Positions 33,198-43,025 of a DNA stretch of 64,000 nucleotides are shown here, one piece after another. Position 1 is the stretch's first letter. Every line of letters begins with the position of its first letter. This DNA is from Streptomyces sp. ISL-66 (lineage in GTDB: Bacteria > Actinomycetota > Actinomycetes > Streptomycetales > Streptomycetaceae). The stretch is taken from NCBI RefSeq assembly GCF_018614135.1, contig NZ_JAGGOW010000039.1, positions 1 through 64,000 of the forward strand. The letters run 5' to 3'. Both the position numbers and the translations under genes were made by a program. The notes below the pieces were generated by a model, which worked only from the letters and a program-made list of their open reading frames with translations, had not been told where the DNA came from and searched no databases.

Positions 33198-35021
33198 TCA
33201 GCCCCGCGGGGACCCGGCGTCCGGGATGACCGCGTCGGAGACGGGCCGGTCGGAGGCCTTCGTCTCCACCGGCTTGCGCAGGGCGATGTTCAGCTCGCGC
33301 AGGCGGGACTCCTCCAGGACGGTGGGCGCCCCCATCATCAGGTCCTGGGCGTTGCCGTTCAGCGGGAAGGCGATGGTCTCGCGGATGTTCGGCTCGTCGG
33401 CCAGCAGCATCACGATGCGGTCGACGCCCGGGGCGATGCCACCGTGCGGCGGGGCGCCGAGGCGGAACGCGCGGAGCATGCCCGCGAACTCGCGCTCGAC
33501 GGTCTCGGCCTCGTAACCGGCGATCTCGAAGGCCTTCAGCATGACCTCGGGCTCGTGGTTGCGGATGGCGCCGGAGGACAGCTCGATGCCGTTGCAGACG
33601 ATGTCGTACTGCCACGCCAGGATGTCGAGCGGGTCCTTCTCCTCCAGGTCCTTCATGCCGCCCTGCGGCATGGAGAAGGGGTTGTGCGAGAAGTCGATCT
33701 TGCCGGTCTCCTCGTCCGCCTCGTACATCGGGAAGTCGACGATCCAGCAGAACCGGAAGACGTTCTCCTCGAACTGGCCGGCGCGCTTGGCGGCCTCGAC
33801 GCGCACGCCCGCCATGATCTTGGAGACCTCGCCGAACTCGCCCGCGCCGAAGAACACGGCGTGACCGGCGGCCAGGCCCAGGCGCTCGGTGAGGACCTTG
33901 ACGTTCTCCTCGGTGAGGAACTTGGCGATCGGGCCGGTCAGCCCGCCGTCCTCGCCCACGCGGACCCAGGCCAGGCCCTTGGCGCCCAGCGAGATCGCGT
34001 ACTCGCCGAGACCGTCGAAGAACTTGCGCGGCTGGCCGGCGGTGTCCGGGACGGCCAGCGCGCGCACGTGCTTGCCGGCGAACGCCTTGAACTCCGAGCC
34101 CTCGAACACGTCGGTGATGTCGACGAGCTCCAGCTTGGAGCGCAGGTCGGGCTTGTCGTTGCCGTACTTCAGCATCGACTCGCGGAACGGGATCCGCGGG
34201 AAGGGGGAGGTGACCTCGCGGCCCTTGCCGAACTCGGTGAAGATCTCCGTCATCAGCCGCTCGATGGGCTGGAAGACGTCCTCCTGCTCGACGAAGGACA
34301 TCTCCACGTCGAGCTGGTAGAACTCGCCCGGCGAACGGTCGGCGCGGGCGTCCTCGTCGCGGAAGCAGGGCGCGATCTGGAAGTACCGGTCGAAGCCGGA
34401 GATCATCAGCAGCTGCTTGAACTGCTGCGGCGCCTGCGGCAGGGCGTAGAACTTGCCCGGGTTCAGGCGGGACGGGACGACGAAGTCACGGGCGCCCTCG
34501 GGGGAGGTCGCGGTGAGGATCGGGGTCGCCATCTCGTTGAAGCCGAGGGCCACCATCTTGGAGCGGATGGAGGCGATGACGGCCGAGCGCAGCATGATGT
34601 TGCGGTGCATGCGCTCGCGGCGCAGGTCGAGGAAGCGGTACTCCAGGCGCCGCTCCTCGTTCACACCGTCGTCGGTGTTGATCGTGAAGGGCAGCGGGGC
34701 GGCCGCGCCGAGCACCTCGACCGCGGAGACCTCGACCTCGATGTCGCCGGTGGCGAGCTCGGGGTTGACGTTGTCGGCGCCGCGGGAGACGACCTTGCCG
34801 TCGATGCGGACGACGGTCTCCTTGGTGACGCTGCTCAGCGCCTCGTTCGCGGCGGTGCCGGGACGGGCCACGAGCTGCGTGATGCCGTAGTGGTCACGCA
34901 GATCGATGAAGAGGATGCCGCCCAGGTCTCGACGGTTGTGCAGCCAGCCGCTCAGCCGGACGTCGGAAGCGACGTCGGAGGCACGGAGCTCGCCGCACGT
35001 GTGGGACCTGTACCGATGCAT
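33198..35021 (-). CDS. aspS: Aspartyl-tRNA synthetase
   Basis: A 607-aa class II aminoacyl-tRNA synthetase that charges tRNA-Asp. An N-terminal OB-fold ([20 protein letters not shown], about residues 18-100) reads the anticodon. The catalytic core has motif 2 [20 protein letters not shown] and motif 3 [14 protein letters not shown], with the bacterial GAD insertion between them (about 290-410). Length is normal for a bacterial AspRS. Essential housekeeping gene, transcribed away from the phosphatase gene and closed by a strong terminator. The C-terminal tail ([16 protein letters not shown]) is dispensable-looking. Confidence 0.98.
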   Translation of the reverse strand: MHRYRSHTCGELRASDVASDVRLSGWLHNRRDLGGILFIDLRDHYGITQLVARPGTAANEALSSVTKETVVRIDGKVVSRGADNVNPELATGDIEVEVSAVEVLGAAAPLPFTINTDDGVNEERRLEYRFLDLRRERMHRNIMLRSAVIASIRSKMVALGFNEMATPILTATSPEGARDFVVPSRLNPGKFYALPQAPQQFKQLLMISGFDRYFQIAPCFRDEDARADRSPGEFYQLDVEMSFVEQEDVFQPIERLMTEIFTEFGKGREVTSPFPRIPFRESMLKYGNDKPDLRSKLELVDITDVFEGSEFKAFAGKHVRALAVPDTAGQPRKFFDGLGEYAISLGAKGLAWVRVGEDGGLTGPIAKFLTEENVKVLTERLGLAAGHAVFFGAGEFGEVSKIMAGVRVEAAKRAGQFEENVFRFCWIVDFPMYEADEETGKIDFSHNPFSMPQGGMKDLEEKDPLDILAWQYDIVCNGIELSSGAIRNHEPEVMLKAFEIAGYEAETVEREFAGMLRAFRLGAPPHGGIAPGVDRIVMLLADEPNIRETIAFPLNGNAQDLMMGAPTVLEESRLRELNIALRKPVETKASDRPVSDAVIPDAGSPRG

Positions 35022-35194
35022 CAGTCATCCAGTTCTACGTGATACCAGGGTGGATTCAACCGTCCCCAGGTTACCGTCCGGGCCGGGTGCCGTGCGGGCG
35101 CGCCCGGAGAGGAGCCCGGAGAGGAGTCCGAAGAGGATCCCTGAGAGGAGCGGTGAACAGGCACGTCAGGCGTATGACCTGTAAAGATGACCGG

Positions 35195-37378
35195 GTGCGC
35201 ACCGAGGACGTCCTGGCCGCCATCGCGACCGGCTTGTGGCGATGGGACAACGCCTCCGGGACGGTCACCCTCGACGGCGAGGCCGCCCGGCTGCTCGGGC
35301 TGCCCGCCGAGCCCGTGGACCTGCCCGAGGTCGCCGTACGCTCCCGCTTCCACCCGGTCGACTGGAACGAGATCAACGGCATCGTGAACCTCGCGGTCGC
35401 CGAGGGCACCCTCGCCGAGGCCCGGCTGCGGATCATGGACGAGGACGGGCGCGTGCTGCGCATCGTACGGAGCCGCTCGAAGCCCGTGGAGCACCGGACG
35501 GCGCAGGGCCGCGTCGACTACGAGCTGATCGGCACCATCCAGGAGATCGCCGAGGCCCAGCCCGGCACCACGGCCGCGCACACCCCGATCACCGGCGACT
35601 GGCGCCGCTCGCGCGAGGCGTTCCTGCTGGACGCGGGGCGGGCGCTGGCCGAGGCCCGCTCCACCGCCGAGGTCCTGCGGGTGGCGGCATCGCTCTCCAT
35701 GCCCGGCTTCATCCCCGACGGGCTGGCCGTCTTCGGCGTGTCCGGCGACCGGCTGTCGATCATCGGGCACCACGGGCACGATCCCGGGGACGAGGGCCCC
35801 TTCGCGGAGATGCCGCTGGAGACCGACTATCCGGCCGCCGAGGTGGTCCGGACCGGGCGCGCGATCTACCTCCCCAGCCCAGAGGACTACAAACGGCGCT
35901 TCCCGGCCACCTGGCCGCTCGCCCAGCGCTTCGGCCGGACCTCCTGGGCCTTCCTGCCGCTGATCGTGGCCGGACGGACCATGGGCGCCTGGATGGCCGC
36001 GTTCAAGCACCGGGTGTCCTTCTCCCCGGACGAGCGTTCCGTCCTGACCACCGTGGCCCGGATGCTCGCGCAGGCGCTCCAGCGCGCCGGTGTGGCCGAA
36101 TCCGAGCGGGAACTCACCACCGGCCTGCAGCGGTCGATGATGCCCCAGCTCGGTCCCGAGATCCCGGGCATGAAGATCGCCGCGCGCTACGTGCCGACGG
36201 GCGGCGGGCTCCAGGTCGGCGGCGACTGGTACGACATGATCCCGCTGCCGTCGGGACGGTTCGCGCTGGTCATCGGCGACGTGCAGGGCCATGACGTGCG
36301 GGCGGCGGGGCTGATGGGCCAGCTGCGGATCGCGGTGCGCGCGTACGCCTCCGAAGGCCACCGGCCCGACGCGGTGCTCTCGCGCGCCTCCCGCTTCCTG
36401 GCGGGGCTGTGCTCGGCGCAGGAGAGCCCCGACGACACGGCGTACTCGACCGACACCGACTTCCAGAGCCCGCGCTTCGCCACCTGCCTGTACGTGGAGT
36501 GCGACCCGCGGACCGGCCTGCTGGAGGTGGCCCGAGCCGGGCACCCCGACCCGGCGATCCGGATGGCGGACGGCACGGTCCTGATGCGGCCGACCGCCGG
36601 CGGGCTGCCGCTCGGCATCGTGCCGGACACCGACTACCCGACGACGAGTTTCACCCTGGAACCGGGCGAGACGATGATGCTGTGCACCGACGGGCTCATC
36701 GAGACGGGCGGGCACGACCTCGACACGGGCTGGGCGCGGCTGCGGGCGATCCTGGAGTCGGACATCCACGACCCCGAGGACCTGGAGCCCCGCCACCTCG
36801 AAAAGCTGGCCGACCTGCTGGTCCAGGCGGTGCACGGCCCGTCCTCGCACCACACCACGGGCCCGCTGGCGGACCGGCGCGAGGACGACATAGCCGTCCT
36901 CCTGCTGTGCCGCGAGGGCGGGGGCTGCGGCTGCGAGGCCCCGCCGCTGCACCCGTCGCGCCCGGCCCGGCGCACCATGCTGACGGTCGCGCAGGCGGAG
37001 CCGGAGCGCGTCGCGGGGGTGCGCCAGCAGATCCGGGAGCTGCTGCACGACTGGGCGGACGCGGAGCAGGTGGACTCGGCGGTGCTGATGGTCTCCGAGA
37101 TGGTGACGAACGTGCTGGTCCACACGGACGGGGACGCGCTGCTGATGGCGCAGGCGGTCGGCGAGCTGGGCACGCGGCGGCTGCGCGTCGAGGTCGCGGA
37201 CGCCAGCGACGAGCTGCCGCACAAACGGCACCCCGGGGAGATGGCGTCGAGCGGGCGCGGTGTGCTGCTGATGGAGATGCTGGCCGACAACTGGGGGGTG
37301 GACCCCCGCGGCGAGGGCAAGTCGATCTGGTTCGAACTGGACGAGCGTTCCAAACCCGGATCCGACCCGCTGGACTGA
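35195..37378 (+). CDS. SpoIIE-type PP2C phosphatase with PAS, GAF and ATPase domains
   Basis: About 727 aa. Domain order: PAS-like (about 15-110; LWRWDNASGTVTLD), GAF (about 150-300), SpoIIE phosphatase (about 340-565; GGDWYDMIPLPSGRFALVIG, then MLCTDGLIE and REDDIAVLLL, giving the metal-binding Asp residues), and a C-terminal anti-sigma-like HATPase (about 590-715; VSEMVTNVLVHT, then SSGRGVLLMEML). It probably both dephosphorylates anti-sigma antagonists and acts as kinase or anti-sigma factor in general stress or development signalling. Start is uncertain: GTG 35195 gives the conserved beginning RTEDVLAAIATGLWRWD; ATG 35174 and GTG 35153 (after GAGAGGAG) would add 7 or 14 residues. Divergent from aspS. 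Confidence 0.92.
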   Translation: MRTEDVLAAIATGLWRWDNASGTVTLDGEAARLLGLPAEPVDLPEVAVRSRFHPVDWNEINGIVNLAVAEGTLAEARLRIMDEDGRVLRIVRSRSKPVEHRTAQGRVDYELIGTIQEIAEAQPGTTAAHTPITGDWRRSREAFLLDAGRALAEARSTAEVLRVAASLSMPGFIPDGLAVFGVSGDRLSIIGHHGHDPGDEGPFAEMPLETDYPAAEVVRTGRAIYLPSPEDYKRRFPATWPLAQRFGRTSWAFLPLIVAGRTMGAWMAAFKHRVSFSPDERSVLTTVARMLAQALQRAGVAESERELTTGLQRSMMPQLGPEIPGMKIAARYVPTGGGLQVGGDWYDMIPLPSGRFALVIGDVQGHDVRAAGLMGQLRIAVRAYASEGHRPDAVLSRASRFLAGLCSAQESPDDTAYSTDTDFQSPRFATCLYVECDPRTGLLEVARAGHPDPAIRMADGTVLMRPTAGGLPLGIVPDTDYPTTSFTLEPGETMMLCTDGLIETGGHDLDTGWARLRAILESDIHDPEDLEPRHLEKLADLLVQAVHGPSSHHTTGPLADRREDDIAVLLLCREGGGCGCEAPPLHPSRPARRTMLTVAQAEPERVAGVRQQIRELLHDWADAEQVDSAVLMVSEMVTNVLVHTDGDALLMAQAVGELGTRRLRVEVADASDELPHKRHPGEMASSGRGVLLMEMLADNWGVDPRGEGKSIWFELDERSKPGSDPLD

Positions 37379-37417
37379 CCCCCCGGGCGGCGGACCCCGC
37401 CGTGCTTGGATACAGCC

Positions 37418-38479
37418 GTGCCGACTTCCCCGCTGCCCGAGCCCGTGCGACGACTCGCCGCGTGGTGCGTCGTCGTCCTCCTCGTGACCGCCGTGCTGGC
37501 CCTCGTCGTGTGGCTGTGCGCCGTCTTCAGGACGGTCGTCACGCCCGTCCTGCTCGCCGTGCTCGGCACGGCCCTGCTCGGGCCCTTGCACCGGCGGCTG
37601 GTCGGCATGAGGGTCAACCGCTCCCTCGCCGCGGCCCTGACCTGCCTCGCCGTGGTCGCCGTCGTCGGCGGGGCCTCGTACGTCGTCGTCCTCGCGCTCA
37701 TCGAGACGGGCGACGAGATCGTCGACGCCCTGCGACGGGCCGGCAAGAGCCTCGCGGAGCACTTCGGGGCGCTCGGGACGTCGGTCGAGGACGTCGCCGA
37801 GAACTCCAAGGACCTGCTCGCGAAATTCGGCGGCACGGCCGCCTCGGGCGTGGTCACCGGGCTCAGCGCGGTCGCGGCGATGATCGCGACGGCCCTGCTG
37901 GCGCTGGTCCTGATCTTCTTCTTCCTGCGCGACTCCGACCGGGCCGTGGGAACGCTGCGCTCACTCGTGCCGAGCCGCTCGGGCGACCTGATGGAGGCGA
38001 TGGGGCGACGCGCCTACGAGGCCGTCGAGGGCTTCATGCGCGGGACCACCTTCGTCGCCCTGGTCGACGCCGTGCTGATCGGCGCGGGTCTGCTGGTCCT
38101 GGACGTTCCGGGCGCCGTCGGCCTGGCCGCCCTGGTGTTCGTGACCGCCTACATCCCCTACCTCGGCGCCTTCCTCTCGGGCGCCGTGGCCGTCCTCGTC
38201 GCCCTCGCCGACCGGGGCTGGGTGATCGGCCTGTGGGCGCTGGGCCTGGTGCTGGCGGTCCAGATGATCGAGGGGTACGTGCTCCAACCCCTGGTGCAGA
38301 GCCGCACGGTGCAGATGCACCCGGCGGTGGTGATGCTGGCCATCACGGCCGGCGCGAGCGTCGCCGGAATCCTCGGCATGCTCCTCGCCGTCCCCCTGAC
38401 GGCGGCGGCCTTCGGCGTGCTCGCGGAGCTCCGGGCCCGGTACACGAACGACCCCGCGGAGCCCGGGCAACCCGCTTAG
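37418..38479 (+). CDS. AI-2E family transporter
   Basis: A 353-aa membrane protein with about eight helices, of the AI-2E/PerM family. Two N-terminal helix pairs are followed by a long soluble helical stretch (DEIVDALRRAGKSLAEHFGA) and the conserved end segment PYLGAFLSGAVAVLVALAD then IEGYVLQPLVQSRTVQMHP. Members export autoinducer-2 or act as Na+/H+ antiporters; the substrate cannot be inferred. GTG 37418 is preferred; GGATAC ends 5 bases before it and could be a -10 element for a leaderless mRNA. TTG 37406 is a possible longer start. It follows the phosphatase gene by 39 bases. Confidence 0.9.
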   Translation: MPTSPLPEPVRRLAAWCVVVLLVTAVLALVVWLCAVFRTVVTPVLLAVLGTALLGPLHRRLVGMRVNRSLAAALTCLAVVAVVGGASYVVVLALIETGDEIVDALRRAGKSLAEHFGALGTSVEDVAENSKDLLAKFGGTAASGVVTGLSAVAAMIATALLALVLIFFFLRDSDRAVGTLRSLVPSRSGDLMEAMGRRAYEAVEGFMRGTTFVALVDAVLIGAGLLVLDVPGAVGLAALVFVTAYIPYLGAFLSGAVAVLVALADRGWVIGLWALGLVLAVQMIEGYVLQPLVQSRTVQMHPAVVMLAITAGASVAGILGMLLAVPLTAAAFGVLAELRARYTNDPAEPGQPA

Positions 38480-38606
38480 CGGTCGCTCAAAGCACCCGTA
38501 CTTGTCGTCTCCCCGACCGTCGCCCCCACCGAGGCGTTCCGCCGTGCCTGCCGCACGCCCGTATCGCACGGCCCCTCCGGCGCCCTACCGTCGGCCCCGC
38601 GTAGCG

Positions 38607-38634
38607 GGACGGGCTCCCCGTGGGGAGCCCGTCC
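38607..38634. terminator. Terminator hairpin
   Basis: GGACGGGCTCCCC (38607-38619) pairs with GGGGAGCCCGTCC (38622-38634), a 13-bp stem with a 2-base loop. It lies between the convergent AI-2E and pirin genes. Confidence 0.85.
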
Positions 38635-38658
38635 GGGCCGGTCAGCCGTCCGATCCCG

Positions 38659-39660
38659 TCAGTCCTGCGACGCCTCGCCCGTGCCGCGGTGGCCGAGGCC
38701 GGTGCGGGCCGTGGTGGGGATGCGGCCCAGGCGGCCTGCCTGGAAGTCGTCGAAGGCCTGCTGCAGTTCCTGCTTGCTGTTCATGACGAACGGCCCGTAG
38801 TGCGCCATCGGTTCGCGGATCGGCCGTCCGCCGAGGAGGACGATCTCCAGGGCCGGGGCGTTGGAGTCCTGGCCCTCGTCCGCGCGCAGGGTCAGCGAAC
38901 CGCCTTCGCCGAAGACGGCCGTCTGCCCGGTGTGGACGGGACGCCGGTCCTCGCCGACCGTGCCGCGCCCGGCCATGACGTACGCGAGGGCGTTGAAGTC
39001 CTCGCGCCACGGCAGGGTGAGCTGCGCACCGGGGGCAACCGTCGCGTGGATCATCGTGATCGGGGTGTGGGTGATGCCGGGGCCCTGCTGGCCGTCCAGC
39101 TCGCCCGCGATCACGCGGAGCAGGGAGCCGCCGTCGGGGGAGGTCAGCAGCTGGACCTGGCCGCCGCCGATGTCCTGGTAGCGCGGGGGCATCATCTTGT
39201 CGGAGGCGGGGAGGTTCACCCACAGCTGGAGGCCGTGGAAGAGCCCGCCGGACACGACGAGCGACTCCGGCGGGGCCTCGATGTGCAGGAGGCCCGCTCC
39301 GGCGGTCATCCACTGCGTGTCGCCGCCGTTGATGATTCCGCCGCCGCCGTTGCTGTCCTGGTGGACGAAGGTTCCGTCGATCAAGTACGTGACGGTCTCG
39401 AAGCCGCGGTGCGGGTGCCAGGGGGTGCCCTTGGGCTCGCCCGGCGCGTACTCCACCTCGCCCATCTGGTCCATCATGATGAACGGGTCGAGGTACTGGT
39501 AGTTGATCCCGGAGAACGCGCGACGTACCGGGAATCCCTCGCCCTCGAAGCCACCCGGGGCGGTCGTGACGGCCAGCACCTTGCGGGCGGTCGTCGTCTC
39601 CTGGGCGGGCTCCGCGACGCGCGGGAGCGTCAACGGGTTCTCCACAGTCACTGCAGGCAT
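38659..39660 (-). CDS. Pirin-family protein
   Basis: A 333-aa bicupin of the pirin family. The N-terminal cupin (residues about 40-150) has the metal-binding set PWHPHRGFETVTYLIDG and QWMTAGAGLLHIE, giving the three His and one Glu ligands. The C-terminal cupin (about 195-290) is followed by PIREPMAHYGPFVMN, a pirin signature. Bacterial pirins bind iron and can have quercetinase activity or modulate redox enzymes. The ATG follows AGAAGGAGGTTCC, one of the best ribosome-binding sites in the window. An A+T-rich stretch just upstream (about 39685-39705) is a likely promoter. Confidence 0.95.
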   Translation of the reverse strand: MPAVTVENPLTLPRVAEPAQETTTARKVLAVTTAPGGFEGEGFPVRRAFSGINYQYLDPFIMMDQMGEVEYAPGEPKGTPWHPHRGFETVTYLIDGTFVHQDSNGGGGIINGGDTQWMTAGAGLLHIEAPPESLVVSGGLFHGLQLWVNLPASDKMMPPRYQDIGGGQVQLLTSPDGGSLLRVIAGELDGQQGPGITHTPITMIHATVAPGAQLTLPWREDFNALAYVMAGRGTVGEDRRPVHTGQTAVFGEGGSLTLRADEGQDSNAPALEIVLLGGRPIREPMAHYGPFVMNSKQELQQAFDDFQAGRLGRIPTTARTGLGHRGTGEASQD

Positions 39661-39938
39661 GGTCGGAACCTCCTTCTGGCGTCGAGTTTAGTTGAAACTC
39701 GAACTTTCTGCCACACCGGACAGAACAGAAGGAGCCCGGAAGTCATTCCCGGGGCAACGCGCAGCGGGAGGTGCGCTTCGCCGGCGCCGCCTCGGCGAAG
39801 GGCTGGGACAGCCTGTGCCGGCAACGAGGGAGAACACCTAGAGCACGGCGGCCGGCCCCGGAGTACCGGGGCCGGCCGTGGTGTCCGACGGCGAGCTTTC
39901 CTGAGTCGACCGCGCAGAGGTGTGCGCGGCCGGCCCCG
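39661..39938. other. Intergenic region holding the pirin promoter and a terminator
   Basis: A 278-base gap. AGTTTCAACTAAACTC-like sequence near 39685-39705 (read on the minus strand) includes GAGTTTCAAC and GTTGAAACTC half-sites, an inverted repeat that could be an operator for pirin. The rest holds the hairpin at 39850-39877 and nothing else that I can support. Confidence 0.4.
39850..39877. terminator. Terminator hairpin
   Basis: GGCCGGCCCCGG and CCGGGGCCGGCC form a perfect 12-bp stem around AGTA, downstream of the lysyl-oxidase-like gene. Confidence 0.85.
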
Positions 39939-40781
39939 TCAGGCGCCCGGTCGCGGCCCGCCGACGCCGACCGGTACTCCCTGTCCGATCGTCACCTGCA
40001 CGGACGTGGACTGCGGGGCGGCCGGGTTGGCCTCGTGCAGGATGCCCAGCGGGTTGGTCGTCATCTCCAGCGTGTACTGCTGCGCAGGCAGGTTCATCAG
40101 ATCGCTGACGTCGAACGACTGGCCGACCAGATCCTTGGCGTACACATCGGCCCAGCCGACGGAGATGCCCATCGTGAGAGTCGTGGCGTTCGCGTTGTGC
40201 GAGCAGGAGGAGTAGGTGGGGTTCACCTTGAAACCAGGCAGTGTCGAGTCGGCCGCCTTGAGGTCCACGAGGCAGAAGGCGACCTTCGGCGATTCCTTCA
40301 CCACCGTGCCGCTCGCATTGGTCAGCCGGTAGCGGGAGATGCCGTTCATGTGGAAGTGCTTGTGCTCGTCGTGATAGGTCATGTCGCCGATCAGGACCTC
40401 GTAGGACGTGCCGTCCGAGCGCGTGATCTGCTGGTACGCGGGCATCACGTTGTGGCCGGGGGTGGCTGCCGCCGCCTCGGCCTGGGTGCGCCGTCCGATG
40501 ACGTGGAGCTCGCCGGCGCCGTAGTTTCCGGGTGAGCCGGTGAAGCGGAGCCAGGTGATGCCGGTCACGGGCTCCCGGACGAGGTCATTGTCCGCGAGAT
40601 CCTGCTGGAGCGGCTTCAGGCTCGGCAGCACGTCGGTGGGGCCGCCCGCCGCCGAAGCCGCGCCGGGGACGGTGGCCAGCATTGCTCCAACTGCCAGGGC
40701 GGCCACGGCGATCCACGTTCGTGCCGGGCGTCCGGGTCGTACAGGGCGTACAGGGCGTACAGGGCGTACGGTGCGGCTCAT
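39939..40781 (-). CDS. Secreted lysyl-oxidase-like protein
   Basis: A 280-aa exported protein. After an Arg/Pro/Val repeat (residues 5-17) comes a hydrophobic signal segment (TWIAVAALAVGAMLATVPG, with ASA cleavage near 44). The mature domain resembles bacterial lysyl oxidase: LPSLKPLQQ start, ELHVIG, and the copper-site region TYHDEHKHFHMNGISRYRL with His 137, 140, 142 and 144. Two later cysteines (AFCLVD, SSCSHN) could form a disulfide. Lysyl oxidases oxidise lysine amines and can crosslink proteins. The start follows GAAGGGAAACCC. The repeat that extends the N-region of the signal peptide is unusual. Confidence 0.85.
   Translation of the reverse strand: MSRTVRPVRPVRPVRPGRPARTWIAVAALAVGAMLATVPGAASAAGGPTDVLPSLKPLQQDLADNDLVREPVTGITWLRFTGSPGNYGAGELHVIGRRTQAEAAAATPGHNVMPAYQQITRSDGTSYEVLIGDMTYHDEHKHFHMNGISRYRLTNASGTVVKESPKVAFCLVDLKAADSTLPGFKVNPTYSSCSHNANATTLTMGISVGWADVYAKDLVGQSFDVSDLMNLPAQQYTLEMTTNPLGILHEANPAAPQSTSVQVTIGQGVPVGVGGPRPGA
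40740..40767. repeat. 9-bp tandem repeat encoding Val-Arg-Pro
   Basis: Three exact copies of ACAGGGCGT. In frame on the minus strand they give a VRP repeat in the signal-peptide N-region of the lysyl-oxidase-like protein. Confidence 0.88.
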
Positions 40782-40875
40782 GGGTTTCCCTTCGATGGAG
40801 GACTTTCGAGTGGGTACTCGCTGGTGCTGGGGGCTGGTCCTGGGGGCTGGCGCCGGGGGCCGGCGCCGGCGCTGG

Positions 40876-41301
40876 TCACGGCTCGGGCGAGAGGTGCTCG
40901 TGGACGACGAGCCAGCGGTCGTCCGGGGCCCGGCGGAAGACGACGGTCTCCCGTTCCCGGAGTTCCTGGCCCTCGGGGATGTCCTTCGTCGCGAGGCGGG
41001 TACTCACCCGATGGGTCAGCACCGCGACCCCCTCGCCGACCATCCGCACCTCGGTGTCACGCGTACGGCAGCCCAGAACCCGGAAGCCGTCGGCTTCCCA
41101 GGAGCGCCACCGGGCCTCGTACGCGGCGCGCGTGGCCAGGAAGCGTGGCTCGGTGTGGAAGACGAAGGTGGCGTCCGGGCCGAACGCCGCGAAGTAGCGG
41201 GCCGTGTCATGGGCGGCGAAGGCCGCGATCAGTTCGGCCGCGGCCGCGCGGACCTGGGCGAGCGCGAGCGCGGCGGCGTCCACAGCGGCGTCCGCGCTCA
41301 T
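40876..41301 (-). CDS. SnoaL/NTF2-like (DUF4440-type) protein
   Basis: A 141-aa soluble protein with the NTF2-like cone fold: an N-terminal helix pair (VRAAAAELIAAFAAHDTARY), then ATFVFHT, and strands ending ETVVFRRAPDDRWLVVHEHLS. Such proteins bind small molecules or act as isomerases or cyclases; some are nuclear-transport-factor-like stress proteins. The ATG overlaps the stop of the nucleobase permease gene (ATGA), so the two are translationally coupled, which suggests a role with the permease substrate. The reaction cannot be named. Confidence 0.85.
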   Translation of the reverse strand: MSADAAVDAAALALAQVRAAAAELIAAFAAHDTARYFAAFGPDATFVFHTEPRFLATRAAYEARWRSWEADGFRVLGCRTRDTEVRMVGEGVAVLTHRVSTRLATKDIPEGQELRERETVVFRRAPDDRWLVVHEHLSPEP

Positions 41302-42884
41302 CGGTCCCCCGTGGGGAGCCCGTCCACTGCCGGCAGTTCGCCCACAGCGGTCCGGCCGCCGAAGTCCGGCTGGAAGCCGGGCCGCTCGCCGGACGGCTCG
41401 CCTCCCTGCGCGGACACCGTCAGTGCCCCGCCCGCCAGTTCCCGCTCGCTGGCGGCCACCGCCGGCCCCTCGGCGGCCACGTCGAGCCCCCGGGTGAGTA
41501 CGTAGTACAGGCCGCCGGAAACGGCGAGCCCGGCCAGGAACGCCACGTCCACCCCGCCCAGCGCCTTGGCCACGGGCCCGGTGAAGAAGCTCAGCACCAT
41601 GAAAGGCGTCATCAGGACCAGCCCGGCCACGTACGACACCAGACCGCGCCACGCCCAAGCGCCATAGATCCCGTCCGGCCGGAACAGGTGGGTGATGGCG
41701 TAGTGGCCGCGCCGCACATAGAAGTAGTCGACGAGGTTGACCGCCGTCCATGGAACCAGCAGATAGAGCATGAGGAGCAGGGCGTTGCTGAGCGCCGTGG
41801 AGAAGTCGCTGATCACGACGGTCCCCAGCACGCACCACACGACGCCGAGCCCACTGATCGTCAGGATCCTGGACGACCTGCCCGGCCTCATCGGACGGAC
41901 GGAGTCGATGCCGGTGAGCACCGTCAGCGCCCCGCTGTAGGCGTTGAGTCCCATGGTGGCCACCAGAGCCAGCACCGACAGGATGGTCAAGACGCTGCCG
42001 AGTCCCCCCACCACCTGGTCGCCCGCGTCGCGGATTCCCGCCAGCGGGTCGCTGACCCCGAGGGTGACGGCCATCCACGCGCCGATCGGGATCAGCCACA
42101 ACGGCGAACCGACGGCTCCCCAGAACACCGAGCCGACGATGTGGGACGTGCGGGTCGAGCGGGGCAGATAGCGCGAATAGTCGGAGACGTAAGGGGCGTA
42201 GGTGATGTTGTAGCTGGCCGTCGCGGTGAACTGCACCATGAAGGCGACCATCGTGAATCCGGCGCCGGCGGCCTGCGGGGCGGCCTCCGCCGGGCCGGTG
42301 ACCCGGCCGGTGAGGATGCCCGCCGTGAGCACGAGCCAGCAGGGGGCGGACAGCCAGAACAGCACCCGGAACGCCCGGTGCAGCCAGTCGTGCCCGTAGA
42401 TCGCCAGAACGACCGAGATGATCGCGATGCCGATCCCGACGGCGGTGGCGTTCCAGCCGAAGACGGATTCCAGGCCGCCGTCGATGATGATCGTGTCGAC
42501 GACGTTGAAGCCGACGAACGTGAACAGCGTCGCCCCCAGCGTCACGATGACACCGCGGTACCCGAACTGGGCCCGGGACTGGATCATTTGCGGCAGCCCG
42601 AGCTGAGGGCCCTGGCTGGCGTGGAAGGCCATGAAGAAGGTGCCCAGGACCAGACCCAGCGCGCTCGCCAGAACCGTCCAGCCGAGTGAGAGCCCGAGCG
42701 CCGGACCGATGAAGCCGATGGCCAGGGTGAACGGCTGGAAGTTGCCGAGAAACCAGAACGGGCCTTGCTGCCAGAGCTTGCCGTGCCGCTCGGCGAAGGG
42801 GATGTGCTCGATCGAATGGCTTTCGATCGCGCTCGCACCACCGCTGTGTTCGGTGAGCGAGGGCGAACGGCTTGTGAATGCCAT
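41298..42884 (-). CDS. NCS1-family nucleobase:cation symporter
   Basis: A 528-aa membrane protein with twelve predicted helices, of the NCS1 family (cytosine, uracil, allantoin, thiamine or hydantoin permeases). Family stretches are PFWFLGNFQPFTLAIGFIG, GLPQMIQSRAQFGYRG, and ASYNITYAPYVSDYSRYLP. The C-terminal tail of about 50 residues is polar and low-complexity. ATG 42884 follows GGGAGAGTCCC. It is divergent from the pucR-type regulator at 43026, which in other bacteria controls purine use, so a purine or allantoin-type substrate is favoured. Coupled downstream to the NTF2-like gene. Confidence 0.92.
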   Translation of the reverse strand: MAFTSRSPSLTEHSGGASAIESHSIEHIPFAERHGKLWQQGPFWFLGNFQPFTLAIGFIGPALGLSLGWTVLASALGLVLGTFFMAFHASQGPQLGLPQMIQSRAQFGYRGVIVTLGATLFTFVGFNVVDTIIIDGGLESVFGWNATAVGIGIAIISVVLAIYGHDWLHRAFRVLFWLSAPCWLVLTAGILTGRVTGPAEAAPQAAGAGFTMVAFMVQFTATASYNITYAPYVSDYSRYLPRSTRTSHIVGSVFWGAVGSPLWLIPIGAWMAVTLGVSDPLAGIRDAGDQVVGGLGSVLTILSVLALVATMGLNAYSGALTVLTGIDSVRPMRPGRSSRILTISGLGVVWCVLGTVVISDFSTALSNALLLMLYLLVPWTAVNLVDYFYVRRGHYAITHLFRPDGIYGAWAWRGLVSYVAGLVLMTPFMVLSFFTGPVAKALGGVDVAFLAGLAVSGGLYYVLTRGLDVAAEGPAVAASERELAGGALTVSAQGGEPSGERPGFQPDFGGRTAVGELPAVDGLPTGDR

Positions 42885-43025
42885 GGGACTCTCCCGGGAG
42901 TGGGACCGGGCCGCTTCGGTCCGGTGTGTACGGGGGAGCCCAGAGTGTGTGGCCCGCTCACGGCAAGCGGCAATTGTGGGGGAAACGAAGACGAGGGCTT
43001 TCTTTGTGCGGCGCTCTAAAGCACG